DNA of 64,000 nt from Peromyscus leucopus (GCF_004664715.2 NC_051084.1:58895334-58959333); one strand, 5' to 3'. Shown: positions 45,701-56,940, counted from the first letter of the stretch. Numbers and translations are program-made. Notes: generated by a model not told the origin, from the letters alone.

Positions 45701-46560
45701 CATTTTCATTGAATTCTAGGATCTCTTTAATTTCTTTCTTTATTTCTTCCTTGACCCATTGATGTTTTACGTGGGCATTATTCAGTTTCCATGAGTTTGT
45801 GGGTTTTCTATAATTTTTGTTGTTGTTGAGGTCTAACTTTAAGGCATGGTGGTCTGATAAGATACAGGAGGTTATTGCAATTTTTTTGTATCTGTTGAGA
45901 TTTGTTTTGTGTCCAAGCATGTGGTCAATTTTTGAGAAGGTTCCATGGGGTGCTGAGAAGAAGGTATATTCTTTTGTGTTAGGATGGAATATTCTGTAGA
46001 TATCTATTAGGTCCATTTGAGTCATAACATCTGTTAGGTCCTTTATTTCTTTGTTAAGTTTCAGTCTGGTAGATCTATCTTTTGGTGAGAGTGGTGTGTT
46101 AAAATCTCCCACTACTAATGTGTGGGGTTTGATGTGCGTCTTAAACTTTAGTAGTGTTTCTTTTATGAATGTGGGTGCTTTTGTATTTGGAGCATAAATG
46201 TTTAGAATCGAGACTTCATCTTGGTGGATTTTTCCCGTGATAAATATGTAATGTCCATCCTGGTCTCTTTTGATTGATTTTAGTTTGAAGTCTATTTTAT
46301 TAGATATTAGGATAGCTACACCAGCTTGTTTCTTAGGTCCATTTGCTTGGAAAGCCTTTTCCCAGCCCTTTACTCGGAGGCAGTGTCTGTCTTTGAAGTT
46401 AAGGTGTGTTTCTTGTATGCAGCAAATGGATGGGTCCTGTTTTCTTATCCATTCTGTTAGCCCGTGTCTTTTTATAGGTGAGTTGAGACCATTCATATTG
46501 ATGGATATTAATGACCAGTGATTGTTAATTCCTGATTTTTTTTTTTTTGTGGTTGTGTTT
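42721..46560 (-). pseudogene. L1 ORF2: endonuclease-reverse transcriptase
   Basis: The endonuclease frame (46496-45675; coding upstream to about 46560) has [20 protein letters not shown] and LSDHHAL, so the apurinic-endonuclease catalytic set is present. A frameshift leads to 45531-45049 (linker, [13 protein letters not shown]), another to 45064-44729 ([21 protein letters not shown]), then back to 44748-44335 with the RT motif [10 protein letters not shown]. In-frame stops near 44335 and 43864 split the rest: 44217-43864 ([16 protein letters not shown]) and 43725-42721 with the C-terminal cysteine-rich zone (CWRGCGAKGTLLHCWWECKLVQPMW). In active L1 the protein nicks DNA and primes reverse transcription. 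This copy is a pseudogene. Confidence 0.93.
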
Positions 46561-46869
46561 GTCCTTCTGTGGTGTATGTTGGTGTGGGATTATCTATTGC
46601 TTGATTTTTCATGGATGTGTTTAGCTTCTTTGGGTTGAATTTTCCCTTCTAGTGCTTTCTGTAGGGCTGGGTTTGTGGACAGATATTGATTAAATCTGGT
46701 TTTATCTTGGAATATTTTGTTTACTCTGCCTATGGTGATTGAGAGTTTTTCTGGGTATAATAGTCTGGGTTGGCATCCGTGGTCTCTTAGTGTCTGCATG
46801 AGGTTTGTCCATGATCTCTAGCTTTCATAGTCTCTATTGAGTAGTCTGGTGTTATTCTGATGGGTTTGC

Positions 46870-47833
46870 CTTTATATGTTACTTGGTCTTTTTCCTTTGC
46901 GGCTCTTAATATTTTTTCTTTGTTCTGTGTGTTTAGTGTTTTGATTATTATGTGGCGAGGGGCTTTTTTTTTTTTTTTTTTTTTTTGGATCCAGCCTATT
47001 CGGTGTTCTGTAAGCTTCTTGTATCTTCATATGTATTTCTTTCTTTAGGTTAGGAAAGTTTTCTTCTATGATTTTGTTGAATATATTTTCTGTGCCTTTG
47101 AGTTGGTATTCTCCTTCTTCTATCCCTATTATTCTTAGGTTTGGTCTTTTCATGGTGTCCCAAATTTCCTGGACATTTTGTGTTACAACTTTTTTGTCTT
47201 TAGTGTTTTCTTTGACTGACGAATCTATTTTCTCTATCGTGTCTTCAGTGTCAGAGATTCTCTGTTCCATCTCTTGCAATCGGTTGGTTATGCTTGTTTC
47301 TGTAGTTCCTGTTCGTTTAGTCAGGATTTCTATTTCCAGCATTCCCTCAGCATGTGTTTTCTTTATTGTCTCAAATTCAGTTTTCAGATCTTGGAATGTT
47401 TCTTTCATCTGTTTAATTGCTTTTTCTTGGCTTGATTTGATTTCTTCCCACTTTTTGTTCATTTTTTCTTCCATTTCTTTAAGGGAGTTTTTTATTTCCT
47501 CTTTAATGGAGTTTTTCATTTCCTCTTTAAGGGAAGTTTTTATTTCCTCTTTAAGGGAGTTTTTCATTTCCTCTTAAGGAAAGTTTTTGTTTCCTCTTTA
47601 AGGTAGTTTTTCATTTCCTCTTTAAGGAAAGTTTTTATTTCCTCTTTGAGGGAATGTTTTATTTCTTCTTTAAGGGCCTCTATCATCTTCTTAAAGTCAT
47701 TTTTAGGGTTGACTTCTTCTGTTTCTTCTGTCATGGTATGTTTAGGTCTTGCAGGTGTAGAATCACTAGGTTCTGATGTTGCCATATAGGTCTTTATGTT
47801 GTTGCCTGTATTTTTGCACTGGCGTCTACTCAT
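46870..47833 (-). pseudogene. L1 ORF1: RNA-binding chaperone
   Basis: Starts MSRRQCKNTGNN at 47833. After the N-terminus comes a coiled coil built from 24-bp (8-residue) KEEIKNSL-type repeats (47690-47472). A unit with one base missing near 47575 breaks the frame (stop at 47564). The next frame (47567-46872) continues the coil, then an RRM-like part (NLRIIGIEEGEYQ) and the start of the C-terminal domain (QEAYRTPNRLDPKKK). A long A run (plus-strand T run at 46963-46986) then shifts the frame again, so the C-terminal domain is garbled. Wild-type protein forms trimers that coat L1 RNA. Confidence 0.9.
47472..47687 (-). repeat. 24-bp tandem repeat in ORF1 coiled coil
   Basis: Nine units of the plus-strand form ttcctctttaagggagttttt plus cat or tat, 24 bp each. 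One 23-bp unit near 47568-47590 (ttcctcttaagg) makes the frameshift. Each unit encodes eight residues (KEEIKNSL, KEEMKNSI, KEEIKTSL). Confidence 0.9.
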
Positions 47834-48299
47834 CTCTTCCTCTGTGTGGTGCAGGTGGTGTCTGTGTCTGAGAGTGCCTCTCTTGTTCTAATTTTTAGTC
47901 TTGGTTTAGTAGGGGTTCTTGGTTAAATTGGTGCTATTGGGCTATTTCTTCAGGGGCAGCTGATTTCAGTTGGTGAATTATATACTTATGATTCTGGTGA
48001 TCTGGTTTAGTGGCTGGGTAGCGCCTTCTTCTGTGTTCCCAGGTCACGTTTTGTTCATTCGTCAACTCCTCAACTGATCTTGTTTCTTCAGATTTCAAAC
48101 TGCAGGCATCTTCAGACTTCAAACCAGATGGATTTCAGCTGAGCAGGGTAGTCTCACCAACACCTCCAACTTGTTGGGTTTCACAGGATCAGCAGCTGGG
48201 CCCTGGGTTGTCCTCAGATGGAGTGTTCAGATTTGTTCTGGTTCTGACCCATGGAGATAGCTTCTTCCCCAGGTGTTGGGGTTAGGGGCGTCCCTGTTC
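47834..48299 (-). other. L1 5' UTR, non-repetitive part
   Basis: Between the GC-rich array and ORF1. No open frame of note. It is expected leader sequence of the element. Confidence 0.6.
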
Positions 48300-48820
48300 C
48301 AAGCTGCGTCTGCTTGTCTCCGTCCCTGGACCTGTCTACCTCTGCAGTCCGCCGCCGGGCCTGTATGTCCCTGTCGGCTGCAGCTGGGCCTGTATGTCCC
48401 TGTCAGCTGCCGCTGGGTCTGTCTGCCTCTGCAGGCCGCCACCGGGCCTGTATGTCTCTGCCGGCTGCCGCTGGGCCTGTATGTCCCTGTCGGCCGCCGC
48501 CGGGCCTGTCTACCTCTGTGGGCCACCTCCATGGGCCTACCTGCATCTGCTTGTCTCCGATGCCTGGCCAATCTACCTCTGCGGGCCGCTGCCTGGCCCG
48601 TCTACCTCCATGGGCTGCCGCCGCAGGCCTACCTGCGTCTGCTTGTCTCTGCTGCCGGGCCTGTCTACCTCTGTGGGCCGCCACTGGGCCTGAATGTCTC
48701 TGCCCGCTGCTGCCAGGCCTGAATGTCCCTGTTGGCCGCCGCCGCCGGGCCCGTCTATCTCCGTGGGCTGCTGCCACAGGCCTACCTGCGTCTGGTTGTC
48801 TCCGCCGCCGGGCCTGTCTC
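48300..48820 (-). repeat. CpG-rich 29-bp tandem repeat at the L1 5' end
   Basis: Plus-strand unit GGCCTGTATGTCCCTGTCGG followed by CTGCCGCTG (29 bp). Some 15-18 variable units, several with the alternative 'ctacctctgtgggccgcc' middle. It is the only strongly CpG-rich segment in the window. Its place at the extreme 5' end suggests the internal promoter of this L1 lineage, comparable in position to mouse L1 monomers. Confidence 0.8.
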
Positions 48821-48864
48821 GAAATGTAATCTTATAAGGAATCTTAAAGGAATCATGAACCTAA

Positions 48865-48867
<3 letters not shown>

Positions 48868-48929
<62 letters not shown>

Positions 48930-48990
48930 ACATACACACATATATATATATATACATACATATATGTATATATATGTATATGTATCAGTC
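48868..48990. repeat. (TA)n(TG)n(TA)n tract
   Basis: TA units from about 48870 to 48913, then TG units, 'tacatacacaca', and further TA-rich repeats to about 48983. Confidence 0.9.
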
Positions 48991-49440
48991 AGCTCTCCTT
49001 TCAATCTTTAGGGTGCATACCCACTCACCAATAGTTTTTATGTCAGGAGACTGAGGGCAGGAATGGGTACAAGGAATTAATCACCACTTTTGGTCACCAA
49101 CCAATCCTAGCAAGAAGAGTGTCAGCTAATGATAATTGGGCAGCTTTGTTCTTGTTCCCTGACCTTAAAGATTTCCTCATTCAACTATGTGCCTTTCTAA
49201 AACTTTAGATTATCTTCTTGGATTTTTTACCTTAAAGCTATTTGACAAAAATATCTTAGTCTAACTTTAAGTTATTTTCAAAGCTTTGTTTCAGATGTGA
49301 TGTGCTCTGAAACCTGTGAGCACATCTCCCAACATTAAGGTTAAAAGAATTTAAGCTAGCTGGGCTAACTGGAACTCAATTATTTTTCCTAATCATTAAC
49401 CCAAGGCACAGTCTGTATGGCAATAGAAACTCATGTGTTG
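48991..49440. repeat. Possible noncoding ERV-like repeat, right part
   Basis: 'gggtgcatacccactcacc', 'ggaattaatcaccacttttggtcac', 'tgggcagctttgttcttg' and 'cttggattttttacc' seem to continue the repeat seen at 41560-42146. If so, the L1 inserted into it. Confidence 0.35.
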
Positions 49441-49799
49441 TAGCAGTATAACACTTCTTTGTTTATATTTTTAATCATCAAAATTTTATTTAAACTAACA
49501 TTATTATTATCATTTAGACAGCACAGCTTAGGAAGAAATCATCTTCGTAATAATCCACAGGAAAAAAATCCCCAGTAGAATGGGATGTTTCCATGAGATA
49601 AACATACTACATTACAGGCAGTATGGATCTCCCCACACCCAGTCACACCATGCCAGATACCAGAGAAAGGTGACATTGGCAAGCATGTAAAGGCACAGCA
49701 GAAGCAAAAGACACTTTGGAGTCTGTGGTCTCAGGACCTTGCTTAACCAAGATTCATCCATCAGTGAGTTTCCTACTGGTGCACTGACTGATAGTATGA
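49441..49799. other. Unique DNA, no gene seen
   Basis: No feature recognised. Confidence 0.4.
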
Positions 49800-49907
49800 C
49801 TCAAAACAGATAGTTGGTGTGAAACTTCCAACATTGCTTTTTCTGCTCAGGATTGCTTTGGCTATTGATCACCCTTTGTGTTTCTGTAAGAATTTAAGTT
49901 TTCTTAA

Positions 49908-50010
49908 ACAACAACTTCTTACTACGTAGCCTAAATTAACCCTGAACTCACCATCTTCCTGCTTAGTCTTATGAATACTAGGATTGCAGATGTGTGCAAA
50001 CAAGCAATGT
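49908..50010 (-). repeat. B1 relic in old L1
   Basis: 'cttactacgtagcctaaatta', 'ccctgaactcaccatcttcc', 'actaggattgcagatgtgtgc': a reversed, diverged B1. Confidence 0.6.
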
Positions 50011-50694
50011 GTCTGCATGGATTTTAGGGTTGTTTTCAATCTAGTTTTATAAAGAGTCTCACTGGTATTTTAATGGGAAGTGCATTCAATTTAACAGTAA
50101 CTTTTGGTAATATGGCCATTTTAATAACATTAATTCTCCTTATCCATGAACTTGGAAGGTCTTTCATTTCTCAGTGTCTTATTTCACAACATTCTTCAGG
50201 ACTCTAGAATGATCATTGTAGAGGTGTTTCATTAGGTCTATTTTTAAATACTTATATATTTTTGAATCTTCTGTAAATGAGATTGCTCCATTGAATTCTT
50301 AGTATGTTTGATACTGGAGAAGAGGAAAGCAAATGTTTGTATGTTGGTTTTAGATACCACTACTTACTACATATCAGATCTATGAGTTATCTTGTGGAGT
50401 CTTTGTGACATTTTTAATTAAACCATCTGCACTCAGGGATAACCTGCCTTCCTCATTCCTGCTTGTATGCATACCTTTCTTTCTTTCTCTTGCCTGATTT
50501 CTTTAGCTAAATTAAAGTACTGTATTGAGTAAGTGGGGGCAGGCACCTTTGCCTCAGTCTTTATTTGAGACATATAAATATTTGAACTATAAGGAGGGCC
50601 TATAGCTTTTCCTCATTTGGTATAATAATGACTATGGGTTTGCCATAAACAGTCTTTGTTTATTGAATGAGACCCTTCCACACAAAGTTAATAG

Positions 50695-50915
50695 AGTTTC
50701 TTTTGTGATTCATGTGAATGTGTGTCCATGTGTTTGGCATGTATATGTGGTTGCCTGAAGAAACCAGAGAGGATGTTGGATCCCCTGGAGCTGGACTTAT
50801 AGGCAGTTGTGAAATCAGATATTTTGAAATCCCCAAAATGGGTTCTAGGAACTGAACTTGGATGCTCTGCAAGAGTCACAAACAATTCCAACCTCCAAGC
50901 CATCTCTCAAGCCTC
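50695..50915 (-). repeat. B2/B3-type SINE in old L1
   Basis: 'gtgtgtccatgtgtttggc', 'gttggatcccctggagctgg', 'ctaggaactgaacttggatg' and 'ccaagccatctctcaagcc'. Confidence 0.85.
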
Positions 50916-51958
50916 TGTGCAGAGTTCCTATCCTGAGAGAATATTTGATGTCAAATGATTCTTCTGTACCAATTGAGATGACTATGTAATATTTATTCTT
51001 GGTTAAGTGTGTGTGTGGTATTATACTTATTGATTTTCAAATATTGAGCCATCCTTGGACTATAGTGTCAACTCTTGTTATTGTATTATTGAATTTGATT
51101 TGCAAGTATTTTATTGACTCTTGTTGTCTAAGTTCATCAAGGAAATTGGCCTACAGCTTTCTTTTTGTGTTACGTCCTTAGTAGGTTTTAGTATCAGGGT
51201 AATTAATACTGGTTTGTCATATGAGCATGGAAGTGTTCTTTCCATTCACATTTTATGCAATGCTTTGAGAAGCATTTATTTCCTTCTTTAAAAGTCTGAT
51301 AGAATTCAGATGTCAGCAATCCAGTTCTGAGGTTTTCTTTCCCTGAAGAATTTTTTTATTACTTTAGTTTCATTGACTGCTATGGAATTATTTTGATTTT
51401 TAAATAGCATCTTGATCAATTTTATTCTTCTGGATTTTACAATTTATTGGCATATAAGTTTTCAAAATTTATTAATGTTTGTTAGGGTTTATAGGTATTT
51501 ATAATAATATGTCCCCCTATCATTTCTAATTGTATTTATCTTCTCTGGGTCTTCTCTTTCTTTTTATTAGTTTAGTATTTGCTGATTTTGTTTACCCCTT
51601 CAAAGAGTAAACTCTGTATTACCTAGGCAATGCCTCACTTCCCTCTTCTCGTGACTTTAGGTTGTGTGGTGTTGACAATAAAACTAATCAGCACTGCTTC
51701 CTTGGAGAATTTTCTGTTTTGCTGCCTCAGTGATTGAGAATTTGTTTGGTCTATGCTCATCTTAGAAAGTCTTTATTCCACCTTCAATTCCAAAGGATGC
51801 CTATATTGGATATAGTAATCCAGGTAGGTAGTTATTATACATTTTTTTCACAGTTCAGAAAACATGATTGTCCCTGGCGTTGGAGTTTCTGTTGAAATAT
51901 CTGTAGCTCTACTGATGTGTTTGCTTTATAAGTGGCTTGGCATTTGAATTTTATAGTT

Positions 51959-51959
51959 G

Positions 51960-51995
<36 letters not shown>

Positions 51996-52003
51996 ATTAT
52001 TAT
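51959..52003. repeat. (TTA)n simple repeat
   Basis: About 14 tta units with one variant near the end. Confidence 0.9.
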
Positions 52004-52606
52004 GTGCTTGGCAATTTAAGTATGGTAATGGAAAAGTTCTTTTCTAAATTCCTTCTGCATCTGGATTTCCATATATTTCCCAAGAGTTGAGACACTTTCT
52101 GGTATTATTTTATGAAATGGGCTTCCCTAAGCCTTTGTCCTATATGCCAATTTTTCCATCTGATTCAATTATATTTTTTATAGTTTTCATTTCTTAGCTA
52201 TGCCATATAGGTCTTGTCATGTTCCGGTCATAATTTCTTTTTGTCTTTGTTGTCTTCAAGCACTGATATTTTTCTTTCTGCTTGGTCTAGTTTATTGGTG
52301 AGGTTTTCAAATGCTTTTTAAAAATTTGATTTATTTATTGAGCTTTTAATTTCCAAAATTTCTGTTTGTTTTTTATTTCAGAATCTCTCTATTGCTTTTA
52401 TTCTATATTTTATACTGTCCTCTTTAACCCATTCATTTAACCGATTGTTTGTATTGTTTGAAGTCATTGTTAACTTTAAAAATTAGTCTTTTGAATTCCT
52501 TGTCCAACATCTCATCCAGCCTACTATGTTTGGATTCAGTTACTGAAGAGCTATGAACATTCAGAGAAGTAATGTCACCTTGTTTGCCCCATATTTCTTG
52601 CATTTT

Positions 52607-53066
52607 AATGTTAAGATGCACATATCTGTTAGGATGGATGACATTAACCATGTTATGTGCATTTTTTTTTGGGGGGGGGAGGGTTTCAAGACAGGGTTTC
52701 TCTGTATCATTTTTGGTGCCTGTCCTAGATCTCGCTCTATAGACCAGGCTGGTCTCAAACTCAGAGATCCGTCTGGCTCTGCCTCTGGAGTACTGGGATT
52801 AAAGGCATGCACTACCTCCACCCAGCTGTTACATGCATATCAATGTCAAGATGCATGCATCTGTTAGGATGGATGGCATTAGCCATGTCATGTGCATATT
52901 AATGTCGAGATGCATGCATCTATTAGGGTAGATGACATTAGTCATGTTATGTGTATATTAATGTCGAGATGCATGCATCTGTTAGGGTGGATGCCATTAG
53001 CCATGTTATGTGTATGTTAATGTCGAGATGCATGCATCTGTTAGGGTGGATGACACCTAGCATATT
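52607..53066. repeat. 59-bp minisatellite, split by a B1
   Basis: Units start 'aatgtcgagatgcatgcatc' at 52842, 52901, 52960 and 53019, spaced exactly 59 bp. An older copy starts at 52607 and is cut by a B1. Units read on through 'tgttagggtggatgacatta' and 'gccatgttatgtgtatatt'. Confidence 0.9.
52664..52827 (-). repeat. B1 SINE inside the minisatellite
   Basis: T-rich tail first, then 'gacagggtttctctgtatc', 'ccaggctggtctcaaactc' and 'gggattaaaggcatgcac'. Flanks gttatgtgcat and gttacatgcat look like its target duplication. Confidence 0.93.
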
Positions 53067-53571
53067 ATCTGAAGGCCTTCTTAGTGGTTGGCCTTCTCCT
53101 AAGGGCTCAATTCCCAGTGCTGTTCAGAAGAAAACGAATGACAGTAGCACCCCTCCTTCATGTCCCATCACTGTGGGAAAGTACCAGAGAGAACAACTTA
53201 GGTCAGAAGTGCTTAGGGACTCACAGCTCAGTGGATTCTGGGACTCTGGGGAGCAGAATGCAAGAGCAGTGGAACATGTGCCATGGCTCACGGCAGGTAA
53301 GGAGCAGAGCAATGACATCAGGAGCTCGGGACAAGATACAACCCCCCAAAATACGCCTTCAGCCATGACCTGTTGTCTTCAGTTAGGCCGCAAATCAAGT
53401 TTCCAGAACCTTCCCAAATAGTACCATGAGCTGGGGGCCAAATACTCAACACTTGAGCCTGTGGGAAATATTCCATGTTAAATAAAATACTGTTTAAAAA
53501 CAATGCTAACAAGAGAAAAGAAAGGGGCAGAATAACATGAAGTAAACTAAAAAGGTAAAAGTCAATACAGG
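53067..53571. other. Unique DNA, no supported gene
   Basis: A 156-codon open frame (52951-53421, +) starts inside the minisatellite and has no recognisable domain, so it is taken as chance. Confidence 0.45.
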
Positions 53572-53757
53572 TCCGGGAGGTGGTGGTGCATGCCTTTAAT
53601 TCCAGCACTTGTGAGGCAGAGGCAGGCAGATCTCTGTGAGTTCAAAGACAGCCTGGGCTACCAAGTGAATTCCAGGAAAGGTGCAAAGCTACACAGAGAA
53701 ACCCTGTCTCGAAAAACCAAAAACCAAAAACCAAAAAAAAAAAAAAAAAAAAAAAAA
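53572..53757 (+). repeat. B1 SINE with long A tail
   Basis: 'gtggtgcatgcctttaattcc', 'ggcaggcagatctctgtg', 'ggtgcaaagctacacagag' and 'aaaccctgtctcgaaaaacc', with tail ccaaaaa repeats and about 22 A. The 'gtgcaaagctacacagag' form is cricetid-like. Confidence 0.95.
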
Positions 53758-54628
53758 TGACAATACAGAGAAAAGTCATACTAAAAAAATAAAAACGGGG
53801 AGCTGGGGAAAGGAAGTAGAAGAAATAAGATTAAGATAGGGTGAAGATAAAGAGAGAAAAGTCAATTAGAGAGTTAAAGAGTAAATACATAAAAAGTAAT
53901 ATGGGATGGAAGAAAAGAAACATGATTGACAGCTTTCTCTTAGCCGAGGTATTCAGATTAGAGAGGCTTCTTTCTGGGTGCTTAGCACTGAACCCATCAG
54001 GAATGGGTGATGATGACTTGTAACTGAGTCCTCCTGTTGGCACGTCTGTATGTTGCTGAGCCCCACCCACCCAGCAAGGATTCCTGCCTGTCAATTATGG
54101 TCATGCTGTCTGAGGCAGCTGGGCATCCACCCCACGCCTGCCTGCTGCTGGCTCCGAGGAGGGAGTTCACAGTTGTGAGCCATGCTGATGCTCACTCTCT
54201 GGAGTCTCCTACTCTGTACCTGGGGGGATGGCGAAAGCCCACACTGTAGCATTTCTCTGAATGGCTCGGAGAGTGGTGTGAGCAAACACACCGCTGAGCT
54301 CTGAATGAGAGGAGGTCAGCCATGGGTGGAGAATGACCTCCACAGTCCGGCCTAGCTCCCCACTGCTTAAAGCTCCCAATGGGTCCTCAAGAGACACTCC
54401 CTGCTCCATGACTGTCTCTTGTGGCCTCTCCAACTAAGACCCTGCAGCCAACATCCCCAGAGACTCTCAACTATAATTTCTCCAGACTTTTTGATCCCCA
54501 GAATGGACCAATGCAAACAATGGACCCGTTCTTAATGTGACACCTGGCTTCGGCACATTTAGATAGGGTGACCTGTGATGGATTTCTTCAAAACTAGCCT
54601 GCCATATAGGAGTCACCTTCATATGAAG
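53758..54628. other. Unique DNA, no gene seen
   Basis: Purine-rich from 53760 to 53920, then mixed. No coding or repeat pattern is recognised. Confidence 0.4.
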
Positions 54629-55114
54629 TGTGGCGATATTATGTTCCCCAAAATATTGTGCACCCTAATAAACTTATCTGGGGTCAGAGAACAGAACAGC
54701 CACTAGATATAGAGGCCAGAAAATGGTGGTACATACGCCTTTAATCCTAGCATTCCAGAGGCAGAGATCCGCCTGGATCTCTGTGAGTTCAAGGCCACAC
54801 TGGAAACAGCCAGGTGTGGTAACAAGAGCCTTTAATCCCAGGAAGTGATGGCAAGAAGCAGAAAGGTATTTAAGCCATGAGGACAGGGAACTAGAGCCTG
54901 GTTAAGCTTTTAGGCTTTTGAGCAGCAGTTCAGCGGAGATCCATTTTGGATGAAGACTCAGAGGCTTCCAGTCTGAGGAAACAGGATCAGCTGAGGAACT
55001 GGCAAGGTGAGGTGGCTGTGGCTTGTTCTGCTTCTCTGATCTTCCAGCATTGACCCCAGTCCCTGGCTCCAGGTTTGTTTTGTTTAATAAGACATTCTAA
55101 CAATTCTTGCTACA
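54629..55114 (+). mobile_element. Solo LTR carrying B1-like segments
   Basis: Starts TGTGGCGATATTATG and ends TCTTGCTACA, 486 bp. Flanks atgaag (54623-54628) and atgtag (55115-55120) are a 6-bp duplication with one mismatch. It has 'aataaacttatctggggtcag', a B1-like 'ggtacatacgcctttaatcc...gatctctgtgagttcaaggcc' segment, a second 'gcctttaatcccaggaag' block, and 'gtttaataagacattctaac'. It is the same family as 37548-38011. Confidence 0.85.
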
Positions 55115-56715
55115 ATGTAGTCCTTGTGCTGGATTTAAAGATCAGAAAACCTTGTTTTTTTTCCTGAGGCCTCTGGCCTGCAGTCTGTTGCTGGGGTTTG
55201 TCCGACTCTCCATGCTTGTCTTGTACTGCTGTGTCGGTATATATAACTCCCCCGGCCCCGGCTGGGATTGGAGTTTTGAAGTCTTCCCATTTTCCTGAGT
55301 GCCTGTTTCTCTGATCTTTTCCGTTTCCTAAACGCATCTTCCTGGATGCCTGCAGCTCTTCCTCTGCTGGGAATACAGTTTCTCCTTTTTTGTCTGAATC
55401 TTCTCATTCTTGTAGTTGCCCTGAGGATGCATCTACCCACCATCTCCCCCTACAGCTCCATGGCCCATAGACTTTACCCCCTTGTCAGTCTCCTTAAGGA
55501 TGAGCTGTGCTCTCACACAACTTCTCATCTCAAAGGAGCCAAGAATCCCCAAGTAGGTCCATCTGTTGTGTTGCTACGTGTTCCCTAATTTTATGTATCT
55601 CTTGCCTTGTGACATTGGAGAGGAGAATGAGCTAACCTCCTTCCTAGTTACTCAGGAAGGGAGGTTGACAGTGTCTGTCTCAGCCAGAAGTGAGACCCAA
55701 CTCACCGAGTTTCTCAGTAGGAATGTGGAAAGGTAGGAGAGTTGATAAGGAATCTGAAACCACCAAGGGAAGAGGAACTGGGCCAGAGGGGGAAGGGAAC
55801 AAGGAGATGTTTCCTCAAGACTAGGCAATCCAGACCACCAGGAGAAAGCGCTTTGTGCTACACACATGTAAAAGTCAAACCAACAACCTGCGGTACATAA
55901 CAGCTAAAGTGTGGGGTATGGCAGGAAGAAGGGGAACACATCGCAGCCAGACTAGATCTCTGGTACATGTGAACTTCTACACTTACGTAGTTTGGTTCAC
56001 AAATACAGAGAATTTATGGGTGAATAGTCACGTATTTTTAAAAAGTTAGCTTTCTCTTATAAGTTATAGAGTTTGGCTGTAAACTTTTGAATTGGGTTAG
56101 GCACGATATGAAAGCTTTTCAATATTTAAATACTTCAGAATATATATATATCTGTGACCAAAAGAATGCCATCTTTTTTGATGGCTGGTATTAAAAATGG
56201 TGTTTCTGCATATGTAAATCTATGCTGTCTCGGAATTATGTATCCCTTTTATGCACTTTCTCAAAATAAGATGTTTTTTCATAGTAAATATTTTGTTACA
56301 CAAAAGAAGAGATGATTTCACAATACACACCTTCCTCAGTCTGTTTTTCCATGATATGGAATGTGGTAAAAAAAAAAATGGGAACTTTTGAAGAGAAATC
56401 TCAAGGCAGAGATCTTTAATCATGACCATTTGATTTTGGCCAAATTTTGAAAAGAGGCTGAGAAAGCACTTTGATTTAAAAAAAAAAAAATGTTTCCTCC
56501 AGAGGCGACATCCTATAATGTTTTATATATAAGCACTAAACTTTTATTGGGTTTCCTTCTCTTGGTCTTCATGAAAACCCAGGAGACAACCAGGCTATGT
56601 TTGCTCAGTTCAGACAGAATCTATTTGGACATACACCTTCAGAACATCCCAGGCTTTGTTACAATGATATTCTAAACTAAAAACACAGGCCATGCCACAT
56701 CTAGTCTGAGTAAAC

Positions 56716-56717
<2 letters not shown>
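55115..56717. other. Unique DNA, no gene seen
   Basis: Short open frames only. No transposon is recognised. Confidence 0.4.

Positions 56718-56749
<32 letters not shown>
56718..56749. repeat. (TG)n simple repeat
   Basis: About 15 units. Confidence 0.9.
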
Positions 56750-56752
<3 letters not shown>

Positions 56753-56763
56753 CAACTGCATAT

Positions 56764-56892
56764 ACAGTTATGTTTCTTTTTGAGACTGGAGCTCACGTAG
56801 CCAAGCTGGCCTAGAACTTGTGTAGCTGAGGATGACCTTGAACTACCTATCTTCTTACTGGGATTACAAGCAGGCACCAGCATACCTGACCA
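56764..56892 (-). repeat. B1 SINE, diverged
   Basis: 'gtagccaagctggcctagaac', 'gatgaccttgaactacc' and 'ctgggattacaagcaggc' in reverse orientation. Confidence 0.8.
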
Positions 56893-56940
56893 AAGTCCAT
56901 TGTTGACTGAAGCATTATTACTCAACGAATAACTATAGTA

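Larger units (their letters stand above)
42147..48830 (-). mobile_element. Full-length LINE-1, multiply inactivated
   Basis: About 6.6 kb on the minus strand. Sense order: CpG-rich 29-bp tandem repeat (48820-48300), further 5' UTR, ORF1 (47833-46870), short spacer, ORF2 (about 46550-42721), G-rich 3' UTR and an end at 'attgtaata' next to a (TA)n tract rather than poly(A). A probable target duplication is gaaatgtaaactttata (42147-42163) versus gaaatgtaatcttata (48821-48836), imperfect. ORF1 has two frame disruptions and ORF2 at least five, so it cannot move on its own. Confidence 0.9.
49800..52440 (-). mobile_element. Old L1 / HAL1-like remnant with SINE insertions
   Basis: Reverse-orientation L1 phrases in order: 'gctttggctattgatcacc', 'ggccattttaataacattaattctccttatccatgaac', 'ggaaattggcctacagc', 'gtatcagggtaattaatac' and 'aagtctgatagaattcag' mark ORF2. 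After about 51700, 'aaagtctttattccaccttc' and 'ggatatagtaatccaggtagg' mark L1 leader/ORF1-type sequence. It is heavily decayed. A B1 relic (49908-50010) and a B-type SINE (50695-50915) interrupt it; a (TTA)n tract lies at 51959-52003. Confidence 0.75.

Noticed and set aside
47068..47577. 169-codon plus-strand hydrophobic open frame
   Set aside because: Antisense of the L1 ORF1 coiled coil.
48251..48829. 192-codon Cys/Pro-rich plus-strand open frame and overlapping frames
   Set aside because: Translations of the 29-bp tandem repeat at the L1 5' end; stop-free because of GC composition.
52951..53421. 156-codon open frame
   Set aside because: Starts inside the 59-bp minisatellite (repeat-derived residues) and runs on into unrelated DNA.
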